NCBI GenBank assembly: GCA_964390065.1
Contig: CAYMGX010000113.1
Location: 1 to 13,576, forward strand
Direction of reading: 5' to 3'
Length of the DNA: 13,576 nucleotides
Source: JAAZBG01 sp964390065
GTDB lineage: Bacteria; Fibrobacterota; Chitinivibrionia; Chitinivibrionales; Chitinispirillaceae
The notes beneath the pieces are model-generated. The model was not told the origin of the DNA, did not search any database, and worked only from the letters and a program-made list of their open reading frames with translations. Position 1 is the stretch's first letter. Each line of letters opens with the position of its first letter. The position numbers were made by a program, and so were the translations under genes. Shown in pieces: positions 5,905 through 12,505 of this stretch.

Positions 5905-8757
5905 TTATTTCCCACCAGTACAATGGATCAACCGAATCGCTTCAAGTCTCGGTGATGTTCGTTTAATGACATCAAGAAGCATAGCACATTCTTTTCTTGC
6001 AAGATCAATTTCGCTGTCTGATATGGATGTATTCGTTTTTTTAAGTGCTTCGAGACGGTTGATTTCAGTTCCAATACTATTTTTTATTTTTAAAGACGCA
6101 TCCTTGACACATTCGTTACATTTTACCGATGCTGCAGCTTCAGCCTTTTTTAACATTGCAGGAAGAAGCTTTTGTTTAATATCAGGCTTTTCCATAAATG
6201 CAAATGTATTGACACTCTCCAGTAGCTCTTCTTTAAAAAGGGACTTTGCATTTGATTTGTCAATGCCTTTGTTATCAATACTAATACGAAAAACAAAGGG
6301 TGGCAGAAAACGGTCAAGATACAGGGATGGGGGAGCGATGCATTCTGCAACAAAGATAGCTTCAAGAAGAAGCCCCGATTCTGTTCCCTGCCTGTACACT
6401 GCAAATGATGCATTTCCGTTTTCGGAACCAAGGAATATATCCATACCTCCGGTTACCGCTGGATGATCAATGGTTATAAATTCATAGTCTTCACGATGCA
6501 ATGCTTTTGAACGGTTGAACGTAACTATTGTTCGTGATGAATTCAGGCCTGGAAATGTTTCATCAACCTGTGAATCTGCAATAAGGTTCCAGGTATCATC
6601 ACTGAACTCCTCTGCAAGTATTCCACGTGCATGAAGCAGGTCTCTCATAATAGATTTCAGTGACTCATCATTATCGAATGTTCTGATTTGATCTGCAATC
6701 AATTGTGCATCACGGGGTCTGAATGAGTGTTGTTCAAGAAGACGATCGCGTCCGTTTTTAAGGCGTGTACTGATTTGGTCAACGGCCTTTAATGTGTCTG
6801 AAATTAGCGACTTTACATCTGATGAAAGATTTTTATTTGTTGATGGATCTGTTTGAATGATCGATTCTAATTGCGATTCAAATTTTTCGTATGCTTCCTG
6901 TGCAGCTGGTTGTGTGGATTCAAAAATCCCCAATCCCTCATGATACCATCTGGCAAGAAATGAATCCGGTGTATCGTTCAAAACAGGGACATAGATCTTT
7001 ACAGTGTTTTTCTGGCCTATTCTGTCAAGACGACCGATTCTTTGTTCGACAAGTTCCGGGTTACAGGGAAGATCGAACAGAAACAAATGATGAGAAAACT
7101 GGAAGTTTCGTCCTTCACTGCCGATTTCTGAACAGATCAGGATTCGTGCTCCATCCTCTTCTGAAAACCATGCAGCATTTCTGTCGCGTTGAAGCAATGT
7201 GAGTTCTTCATGAAACAACCCGGTTTTAACATTAATTTCCTTTTGCAAAGCTTCGTCAAGAGCCAAAACGGTATGTTTGCTTCTGCAGATTACAAGAATT
7301 TTGTCTTCATCAGTTCTACGCAGCAATTCTGCAAGGTATTTCACCCGGGGATCTCCTGTCAATCTGCGTTTCTTTTGATCACCCACTCTGCGATCATCAT
7401 TGAATAACTGCAGTGCATTTAAACGCTGCCCGTTTGATGCCTCAAGGTATTCCACAAATACTTTACGTTCTGGAAAACCACCAACAACTGCCCGAGTATT
7501 CCTGAACATCGCCCGCCCGATACCCTGACGGTCAAGTATTTCCGCCACAATCTGTTTGCGGTCGTTATCTGAAAGAGTACCGCTGTTATGCGATTTCAGC
7601 ATGGAAAGTGCTGTGTCGGAATGAAGCAATGTTGCAAGCTCATCCAGTTCGTTATTGTCAAGTATATTGCCATCAAGCATTTTACCGGTAAGCGTGGCAA
7701 TCTTACGGTGTTCATCTGCTTCCTTACAGTGTGCATCATAGCTTGTGTAACGATACGGATCAAGTAACTGTAGTCTTGCAAAATGGTTTTCTTCACCAAA
7801 ATGCTGAGGTGTTGCAGTTAATAATAAAAGATCTTTTGAAACTCGCGCAATTGATTCCACTATCTCAAATGATTTAGATCCTTTTACAAGGTGATGAGCC
7901 TCGTCGGTAATAAGAACATCCCAGGATACTTCAGTTGCATATCTTGCCAGTTTGTCATTTGTAAGAAGCTGATTCATTCCGATCAGTACAAGTGATGATT
8001 CGTTGAATGGATTAGTTTCATATCCGGTATCTCCGAATTCGTCATCAGTATCCTTTTCAATAATAGTGAAAAGTAAATTAAACTTGCGCAACAATTCAAC
8101 AAACCATACATGCACCATTGATTCCGGCACGATAATAAGTACTTGAGAAACACGTCCGCTGACAAGAAGACGATGAAGAATCAGACAAGCCTCAATTGTT
8201 TTTCCAAGTCCGACTTCATCGGCAAGCATAATTCTTCTTGTAAACCTTGATGATACCTCATTGGCGATATATAACTGATGATGTATCAATTCAACACGTC
8301 CTCCGACAAAACCGCGTACCGGGGAGTTTGCAGAACGGAATTTAAGATCCAGGATATTTTTACGGAGCCTGAAAGAGTCACATGTGTCAACATGTGACGA
8401 AATAATGCGTTCCATTGGCGTTGTAATACGATTGGTGCAGCATAGTTCTGTTTCACAGATAGTTCCATCAGAGGTCTTATAATAAATAAGATTGTCTTCT
8501 TCAAATACCGATACAACAGTCACGGTCCGATTATCAGTAGTTGTGACAGTGTGTCCGTCTTTAAAACGTACGCGCCGCAACGGGGCATTTTCCTTTATAT
8601 AAACACGAACTGTTTCGCCATCATGGTAGACGATGGTAATTCTTTTGTTGTCAAATTCCTTGACTGAGCCCAAACCAAGCTCCGGCTCCATCTCACTTAT
8701 CCAGCGTTGACCTGCTTTCCAGGGGTCAACAGGTTTAAAAGACGTTTTCAATTGCAA
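5905..8757 (-). CDS. rapA: RNA polymerase-associated SNF2-type ATPase RapA (HepA)
   Basis: This 950-aa protein matches the whole architecture of Escherichia coli RapA (968 aa by my recollection), a Swi2/Snf2 ATPase that binds RNA polymerase and promotes its recycling. The N-terminal Tudor-like region starts with AGQRWISEMEPELGLGSV (15-32). The helicase core has Walker A ADEVGLGKT (179-187), DEAHHL (285-290), LTATP (313-317), the RapA-specific FRNTRAVVGGFP (418-429), and motifs V/VI CSEIGSEGRNFQF (542-554) and EQRIGRLDRIGQ (571-582). The C-terminus keeps the RapA ending around INRLEALKKTN and SPRLEAIRLI. The start is TTG. The TTG at 8757 leaves only about 3 nt after AAGGA, while a second in-frame TTG at 8751 is 8 nt from AAGGA and may be the real start. 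It heads an operon with two CapA-like genes. Such a complete RapA is best known from gammaproteobacteria. Confidence 0.95.
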   Translation of the reverse strand: MQLKTSFKPVDPWKAGQRWISEMEPELGLGSVKEFDNKRITIVYHDGETVRVYIKENAPLRRVRFKDGHTVTTTDNRTVTVVSVFEEDNLIYYKTSDGTICETELCCTNRITTPMERIISSHVDTCDSFRLRKNILDLKFRSANSPVRGFVGGRVELIHHQLYIANEVSSRFTRRIMLADEVGLGKTIEACLILHRLLVSGRVSQVLIIVPESMVHVWFVELLRKFNLLFTIIEKDTDDEFGDTGYETNPFNESSLVLIGMNQLLTNDKLARYATEVSWDVLITDEAHHLVKGSKSFEIVESIARVSKDLLLLTATPQHFGEENHFARLQLLDPYRYTSYDAHCKEADEHRKIATLTGKMLDGNILDNNELDELATLLHSDTALSMLKSHNSGTLSDNDRKQIVAEILDRQGIGRAMFRNTRAVVGGFPERKVFVEYLEASNGQRLNALQLFNDDRRVGDQKKRRLTGDPRVKYLAELLRRTDEDKILVICRSKHTVLALDEALQKEINVKTGLFHEELTLLQRDRNAAWFSEEDGARILICSEIGSEGRNFQFSHHLFLFDLPCNPELVEQRIGRLDRIGQKNTVKIYVPVLNDTPDSFLARWYHEGLGIFESTQPAAQEAYEKFESQLESIIQTDPSTNKNLSSDVKSLISDTLKAVDQISTRLKNGRDRLLEQHSFRPRDAQLIADQIRTFDNDESLKSIMRDLLHARGILAEEFSDDTWNLIADSQVDETFPGLNSSRTIVTFNRSKALHREDYEFITIDHPAVTGGMDIFLGSENGNASFAVYRQGTESGLLLEAIFVAECIAPPSLYLDRFLPPFVFRISIDNKGIDKSNAKSLFKEELLESVNTFAFMEKPDIKQKLLPAMLKKAEAAASVKCNECVKDASLKIKNSIGTEINRLEALKKTNTSISDSEIDLARKECAMLLDVIKRTSPRLEAIRLIHCTGGK

Positions 8758-8803
8758 AATCCTTTTTTATCAGGAGGTATCTGTTTTTAAATGATAAGAA
8801 AAT

Positions 8804-8832
8804 GATATATACAGGTAAATGGTACATAGCAA
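8804..8832 (-). promoter_or_regulatory. Weak sigma70-type promoter candidate for rapA
   Basis: On the minus strand TTGCTA (8827-8832) and TATATC (8804-8809) are 17 bp apart, with 4 of 6 matches each to the -35 and -10 consensus. The leader to the rapA start would be about 40 nt. Such matches are common by chance in AT-rich DNA. Confidence 0.3.
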
Positions 8833-9055
8833 ATTATTCTTCCTGAAAAATAGATTAGTGCACAGACAACTAACAAAAATGAATGTGGTAACTGAACAAT
8901 GATCAAAACAGGTTGGAACTAACTGAAAAATTACTAAATTGTTATTTTCGACGTAATTTATATTAAATTATTATATTTATTTACAGGAGCACGGAGATTT
9001 CCGGGTATACTACTTCTAATATTGAGGTTTTGCATGTGCCATTGTAAATTGAATC

Positions 9056-9071
9056 TTAACAACAGTGTTAA
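9056..9071. promoter_or_regulatory. Inverted repeat, possible operator
   Basis: TTAACA-ACAG-TGTTAA is a perfect 6-bp inverted repeat lying about 60 bp upstream of the flippase-like gene and near its candidate -10 box (9083-9088). It could be a binding site for a dimeric regulator, but I recognise no specific regulator. Confidence 0.3.
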
Positions 9072-9128
9072 TAATAACTTAGTATAGTAATATTGTAATG
9101 TGTTCAGGATATAGGGTGTCAGGTTTTC

Positions 9129-10133
9129 GTGATAAATATACCGATTTTAAACAGAATTCCTCAAAAAATTGTTAAACCGCTTATTCAAATTGTAAAAATC
9201 AGTGTTACTATTCTGGTTGTTTACATCGTTATAAAAAAACTCGGCTGGGATAATATTGTTACTACTTTTAAAAAAACCAACCTGATCTATGCGTTTTACG
9301 GTCTCGTCTGTTGTGTTGTGAGCATATTTCTTGGTGCTTTGCAATGGCATCTTCTTATGCATCGAAAAGATGTTAAAATTTCCTATCGCGAAACATTTGA
9401 GCTTTACTATATAGGAATGTTTTTTAATAATATCGGTACACTCGCCGGAGATACTATAAAGGTAGCATATATTAAAAGCAGGCATTCGCATGGCAAACTT
9501 GGCTTTGCTGCGACATTTCTTGATCGGTTTGCGGGGTTGCTTGCATTAACAGTTTTTGCCGGCGCCGGGTGCATTTACATGGTAACACACGGTGAACTTC
9601 ACACTCAAAATGAATTACTTATCGCAAAAGTTGTTATGGGTCTTGTCTGTATGATGGGGGTGATGTTATTATTTCTACTGATGCGTCGACTGAGACGGCT
9701 TCTTATGGCTATTATAGCAAAACTCCCGATTCCTAAAAAACAACTACTTAATGACGTGGTGGCAGCTACCGGTCTTACCTATCATCAGTATCCCTTCGTT
9801 ATTGGTATCGGATTATTATCACTGTTAATTCAGTCTCTTCGAATAGGCACGCATATTTTCTCTGCGGCCGCTCTCGGGATTCTGACAGTACATAATTTTG
9901 TTTATTTTTTCGTATTTATCCCGCTTATTGCACTCTTTATGATTATTCCTCTACCATTTGGAATTCGAGAAACAATCGGTGGAAGTCTTTTCAGTCTTAC
10001 CGGTATTCCAGTACAGTCTGCATTTGTAATGCAGTTCATGGCAACATTTATCGGTGTAATTGGAAGTCTATGGGGAGGAATCGAATTTTTAATCAATAGG
10101 CGGGGCAAGAAGGACATCGTTAATAAGTCATAA
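9129..10133 (+). CDS. UPF0104 / lysylphosphatidylglycerol synthase TM-region (flippase-like) membrane protein
   Basis: This 334-aa multi-spanning inner-membrane protein matches the LPG_synthase_TM / UPF0104 family, which includes the flippase-like membrane half of MprF and AglD-type proteins. It lacks the cytosolic aminoacyl-transferase domain of full MprF, as most family members do. Hydrophobic segments appear near 20-37, 53-74, 91-107, 128-151, 166-185, 222-240, 243-272 and 296-323. Family motifs are FFNNIGTLAGDTIKVAYIK (98-116), FLDRFAGLLAL (130-140) and IPLPFGIRET (273-282). The GTG start has AGG five bases upstream (9121-9123). The gene stands alone and converges with the prepilin peptidase gene. 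A role in lipid or glycolipid handling is inferred from the family, and no substrate can be named. Confidence 0.88.
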   Translation: MINIPILNRIPQKIVKPLIQIVKISVTILVVYIVIKKLGWDNIVTTFKKTNLIYAFYGLVCCVVSIFLGALQWHLLMHRKDVKISYRETFELYYIGMFFNNIGTLAGDTIKVAYIKSRHSHGKLGFAATFLDRFAGLLALTVFAGAGCIYMVTHGELHTQNELLIAKVVMGLVCMMGVMLLFLLMRRLRRLLMAIIAKLPIPKKQLLNDVVAATGLTYHQYPFVIGIGLLSLLIQSLRIGTHIFSAAALGILTVHNFVYFFVFIPLIALFMIIPLPFGIRETIGGSLFSLTGIPVQSAFVMQFMATFIGVIGSLWGGIEFLINRRGKKDIVNKS

Positions 10134-10142
10134 TTAGGTTAT

Positions 10143-10170
10143 TTGGCTATTAGCTGTTGGCTGTTAGCTA
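10143..10170. repeat. Two 14-bp direct repeats between convergent genes
   Basis: TTGGCTATTAGCTG (10143-10156) is followed without a gap by TTGGCTGTTAGCTA (10157-10170), with two mismatches. The repeat sits 10 bp after the flippase-like gene stop and before the convergent prepilin peptidase stop. The two TAGCT copies could also pair weakly. No T-tract follows, so I do not call a terminator. Confidence 0.6.
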
Positions 10171-10195
10171 CTGCCTACCGTCTACTGTCCCCCAA

Positions 10196-10999
10196 TCACC
10201 CCACCAACCCCTGAATAAATTGTGCGTATGCTTGCAGAATTTTAACTCCTGCAATTACCGAGATCCAGAGTCCGGCACCAAGAAACGGGCCAAAAGGTAT
10301 GTGATGATCTGTGTTGATTTTCTTTAAAAGTATCATTGGTAATCCTGCGAGAGACCCAAGAAATGCTCCCAGTACAATTGCAATAAGTGCGATCTCCGGT
10401 CCCCATAAAGCTCCCGCAGCTGCCATCATTTTTATATCGCCACCACCCATTGCATCACCTTTTTTAAATATCACCTTACCGATAAAACCAAGCAGCCACA
10501 AAGAGCCGCCACCTGCAAGAATACCCAACAGTGATTGTTGAGGAGTTATGCCGAGTGGAATGAATGAAATCCCAAGCGATAAAACAAGAAATGACAATGT
10601 AAAAATATCCGGGATAATGTAATGACGAATATCAATGACCGCAATTGGAATGAGTAAGATCAGGAACGCGAATTGTACTCCCAGTGGAATACCGTTTAAA
10701 ATGGTAATAGTATGACCGTCAACAAACAAAATCCATAATAGAAGAAACATTGCTGATGTAACAATTTCGACAACAGGGTAAATTATTGAAATTTTTGCTT
10801 TGCAACCCGCACATTTACCGCCCAGCAGCAAGTAGCTTACTACCGGAATATTTTCCCATGGTTTTATAGCGCGGTTACAGTCAGGACAATGTGATGCAGG
10901 AAAAACAACCGATTCATTTCTTGGTATGCGCCAGATAAGAACATTAAAAAAAGACCCTAACAGAGCACCAAACAATGCAACCAGAAAGTAGATAACCAT
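10196..10999 (-). CDS. Type IV prepilin peptidase / N-methyltransferase (PilD/GspO family)
   Basis: This inner-membrane aspartic protease cuts the leader from type IV prepilins or type II secretion pseudopilins and methylates the new N-terminus. At 267 aa it is the complete bifunctional form. The N-terminal methyltransferase part has GSFFNVLIWRIP (15-26) and two zinc-type Cys pairs, CPDC (38-41) and CAGC (63-66). The protease part has the catalytic Asp in VIDIRHYIIPD (Asp123) and the GxGD-type motif GGGDIKMM (Asp188), then FGPFLGAG near the C-terminus. About eight membrane segments are visible. A GGGAG ribosome binding site is 6 nt before the ATG. It lies 74 bp after the cvpA-like gene and is probably co-transcribed with it. 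No pilin or secretion gene is in the window, so the pathway served is unknown. Confidence 0.95.
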   Translation of the reverse strand: MVIYFLVALFGALLGSFFNVLIWRIPRNESVVFPASHCPDCNRAIKPWENIPVVSYLLLGGKCAGCKAKISIIYPVVEIVTSAMFLLLWILFVDGHTITILNGIPLGVQFAFLILLIPIAVIDIRHYIIPDIFTLSFLVLSLGISFIPLGITPQQSLLGILAGGGSLWLLGFIGKVIFKKGDAMGGGDIKMMAAAGALWGPEIALIAIVLGAFLGSLAGLPMILLKKINTDHHIPFGPFLGAGLWISVIAGVKILQAYAQFIQGLVG

Positions 11000-11040
11000 G
11001 CACTCTCCCTAATGTTAACACAAATATCACTTGTTTTATG

Positions 11041-11065
11041 GCCGTTAATACAAAAAAATCACGGC
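11041..11065. repeat. Small hairpin between cvpA-like and prepilin peptidase genes
   Basis: GCCGT (11041-11045) pairs with ACGGC (11061-11065) across a 15-nt AT-rich loop. There is no T-tract after it on the minus strand, so it is not a terminator. A role in transcript processing is only possible. Confidence 0.3.
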
Positions 11066-11073
11066 TTTACCAG

Positions 11074-11622
11074 TTACTTATTCATACTTTCCGTTTCTGC
11101 CCTTTTTTTGTCCATAGTTTTGTTGCGTTTAAGCTCAAAAAGTGAACGAACAGATTCTTTTGTTTTGAGAATTGCTGTCAGATGAAAATTTTTAGGAAGT
11201 TGTTTGTAGTAGGTATATACAATTGATCTAGCAAAGTCATTTCGTGTTGGAAAACTCGATATCGATAAACAAATGACCCATGCTATGATCAGTGATTTCA
11301 GCAATCCAATTCCTGCACCTAACAGTCTGTCAAACCATCCAAATACAGTCATATTAATTACTTTTTTAACAAGCCACCCGACAAGCAGGATCAACAGGGC
11401 TATGACAATATACAAAAGAAAGAAAGCAAGCGCATTTTTGATATGTATAGCGATTTTTAAAGAACCGAACAGCGGAGTTATTTCATTATAATAAAGGAAT
11501 GCAATGATAAAACCGACAATAAGCGCCAGAATTCTGAAAATTTCGCCTGTCAATCCACGCTTTATTCCGATAATTACAAATACAAGTGTTATTATTCCAA
11601 GTATTATATCAAGCGTATGCAT
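11074..11622 (-). CDS. CvpA-family inner-membrane protein
   Basis: This 182-aa protein has the CvpA (colicin V production) family pattern. Four membrane segments lie near 5-20, 29-46, 64-88 and 100-122, followed by a charged C-terminal tail (KRNKTMDKKRAETESMNK). Family marks are the KRGLTGEIFRILALIVGF stretch (21-38) and FGWFDRLLGAGIGLLKSL (94-111). CvpA proteins are linked to colicin V export, envelope stress tolerance and purF regulation in enterobacteria, but their molecular activity is not settled. The start is supported by CAGGA 8 nt upstream. The gene follows an intrinsic terminator and may have its own promoter overlapping it. It is followed by the prepilin peptidase gene on the same strand. 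Confidence 0.85.
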   Translation of the reverse strand: MHTLDIILGIITLVFVIIGIKRGLTGEIFRILALIVGFIIAFLYYNEITPLFGSLKIAIHIKNALAFFLLYIVIALLILLVGWLVKKVINMTVFGWFDRLLGAGIGLLKSLIIAWVICLSISSFPTRNDFARSIVYTYYKQLPKNFHLTAILKTKESVRSLFELKRNKTMDKKRAETESMNK

Positions 11623-11642
11623 ACACCGTTTCCTGAAAAATT

Positions 11643-11674
11643 ACAAAAAGAAAAGGCGGATTAAAACTCCGCCT
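11643..11674 (-). terminator. Rho-independent terminator of the STAS-lipoprotein unit
   Basis: On the minus strand AGGCGGA and TCCGCCT form a perfect 7-bp G/C-rich stem (11654-11660 with 11668-11674) around a 7-nt loop, followed by TTTTCTTTTT. It lies 47 bp after the lipoprotein stop and about 20 bp before the cvpA-like gene. Confidence 0.85.
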
Positions 11675-11676
11675 GA

Positions 11677-11705
11677 ATTTGACCTGTTTCTCTAATCACT
11701 GCCAA
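11677..11705 (-). promoter_or_regulatory. Candidate promoter of the cvpA-like gene, overlapping the terminator
   Basis: On the minus strand TTGGCA (11700-11705, 5 of 6 matches to TTGACA) and TCAAAT (11677-11682, 4 of 6) are 17 bp apart. The predicted start point, near 11670, falls inside the left arm of the terminator. A transcript beginning there would lack part of that arm and could read through. Confidence 0.35.
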
Positions 11706-11720
11706 AATACTGTTACAGGA

Positions 11721-12065
11721 TTATTTCCCATCCTCTTCAAGGATACCAACAACATGTTTATCTTCAATGATAAACACTTTCTGGTTTCCTTTCTTATAGA
11801 TGTACTTCTCCTGAACGGCCCATTTCTGCTGTTCAGTTTCTTTTTTTACAGGTTCTCCAAGCAGAAATATTAGAGTCTCCTGAGTAATGCCGATTTCAAA
11901 GCGACCATCATAAATGCAGGATTTATCAAGTTCCGGTAGATCGGGGTGTGCCTGGATATATGCATCAATTTGAGCCTGGTCAGGTTTAATGAAACTTTTT
12001 GAATTGCTGCATCCTGCAACAAACAAACCAATAATCAAGAGAAGTGATAATTTTCTAAAAAGCAT
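11721..12065 (-). CDS. Small outer-membrane lipoprotein, possibly BamE/SmpA-like fold
   Basis: This 114-aa protein begins with a lipoprotein signal peptide: positive LFRK, a hydrophobic core, and the lipobox VAGC with Cys19 as the lipidated residue. Ser follows Cys19, which by the Lol rule predicts the outer membrane. The mature part has a segment FEIGITQETLIFLLGEPVK (about 57-75), reminiscent of the G-x-t-x-x-x-v-x-x-L-G-x-P helix of BamE/SmpA-type domains, followed by beta strands EKYIYKKGNQKVFIIED. That similarity is suggestive, not decisive. The ATG overlaps the end of the STAS gene by 11 bp, and a very strong GAGGAGG ribosome binding site lies inside the STAS gene 8 nt upstream, so the two are translationally coupled. 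A terminator follows at 11643-11674. Confidence 0.82.
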   Translation of the reverse strand: MLFRKLSLLLIIGLFVAGCSNSKSFIKPDQAQIDAYIQAHPDLPELDKSCIYDGRFEIGITQETLIFLLGEPVKKETEQQKWAVQEKYIYKKGNQKVFIIEDKHVVGILEEDGK

Positions 12066-12390
12066 TGTCGAAGTCCTCCTCGGAAGAGTAGATTTGTACC
12101 AGTTTATTCAACCCGACAACCTCAAGGACATCCCGAACGTATTCATTTGGTTCGATCAGTACAAGGCTGCCATCTTTTTTCTTAACCTGATTGTGACAGT
12201 AAATCAGCACATTAAGCGCACCGCTATCAAGGTAGGTAACCTGTGCAAGGTTAAGTGCAATATTACTGGTTTCTTTTTCGAGAAGTGTATTAATGTAGGA
12301 TTTCAAAACGATAGAATCTTTAAGTCTGTCAATTTTACCAACTACATCGATTACATGAAAGTTTTTCTTTTCTCTGCCACCGATATCCAT
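12055..12390 (-). CDS. STAS-domain anti-sigma factor antagonist (SpoIIAA/RsbV-like)
   Basis: This 111-aa protein is one full STAS domain. The motif LNLAQVTYLDSGALNVLIY (about 46-64) places Asp55-Ser56-Gly57 at the conserved phosphorylation site, so it should be able to switch between phosphorylated and free forms bound to a SpoIIAB/RsbW-type kinase. The end EYVRDVLEVVGLNKLVQIYSSEEDF is typical of the family. A plausible AAGG ribosome binding site lies 9 nt before the ATG, and a good promoter candidate is at 12432-12460. It overlaps the lipoprotein gene and its last codons encode that gene's GAGGAGG site. No kinase or phosphatase is adjacent. The physical link to an outer-membrane lipoprotein is unusual for a sigma-factor antagonist; other roles of STAS domains remain possible. 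Confidence 0.92.
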   Translation of the reverse strand: MDIGGREKKNFHVIDVVGKIDRLKDSIVLKSYINTLLEKETSNIALNLAQVTYLDSGALNVLIYCHNQVKKKDGSLVLIEPNEYVRDVLEVVGLNKLVQIYSSEEDFDNAF

Positions 12391-12505
12391 GTGTTTTGCC
12401 TTTGACCGAGGTTGAACTTTAACTAAGAATTATTTTATAAATATAATTCAGCTTTAACAAAATGGGTAACGAAAAAGTGTACAAATTCCCATTCTGGATT
12501 TTTTT
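12391..12505. other. Intergenic region between GGDEF and STAS genes
   Basis: These 115 bp hold the candidate promoter of the STAS-lipoprotein unit. I see no minus-strand terminator for the GGDEF gene. On the plus strand an imperfect AAATTCC/GGATTT hairpin followed by a run of T (about 12483-12507) resembles a terminator, but no plus-strand gene precedes it. Confidence 0.45.
12432..12460 (-). promoter_or_regulatory. Sigma70-type promoter candidate for the STAS-lipoprotein unit
   Basis: On the minus strand TTGTTA (12455-12460, 4 of 6 matches) and TAAAAT (12432-12437, 5 of 6) are exactly 17 bp apart, giving a leader of about 35 nt to the STAS ATG at 12390. Position, spacing and boxes agree better than at any other site in the window. 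Confidence 0.5.

Larger units (their letters stand above)
8758..9128. other. 371-bp divergent intergenic region
   Basis: No gene is supported. It lies between rapA (minus) and the flippase-like gene (plus), so it should carry promoters for both. A weak candidate for rapA is listed separately. On the plus side a TATAGT box at 9083-9088 lies about 40 bp before the GTG start but has no good -35. A perfect 6-bp inverted repeat is at 9056-9071. A GGAGG at 8772-8776 on the plus strand precedes only a 4-codon frame. Confidence 0.45.

Noticed and set aside
9147..9491. 114-codon minus-strand frame opposite the flippase-like gene
   Set aside because: It lies antisense to a well-supported membrane protein gene and shows no family features; it is a shadow frame.
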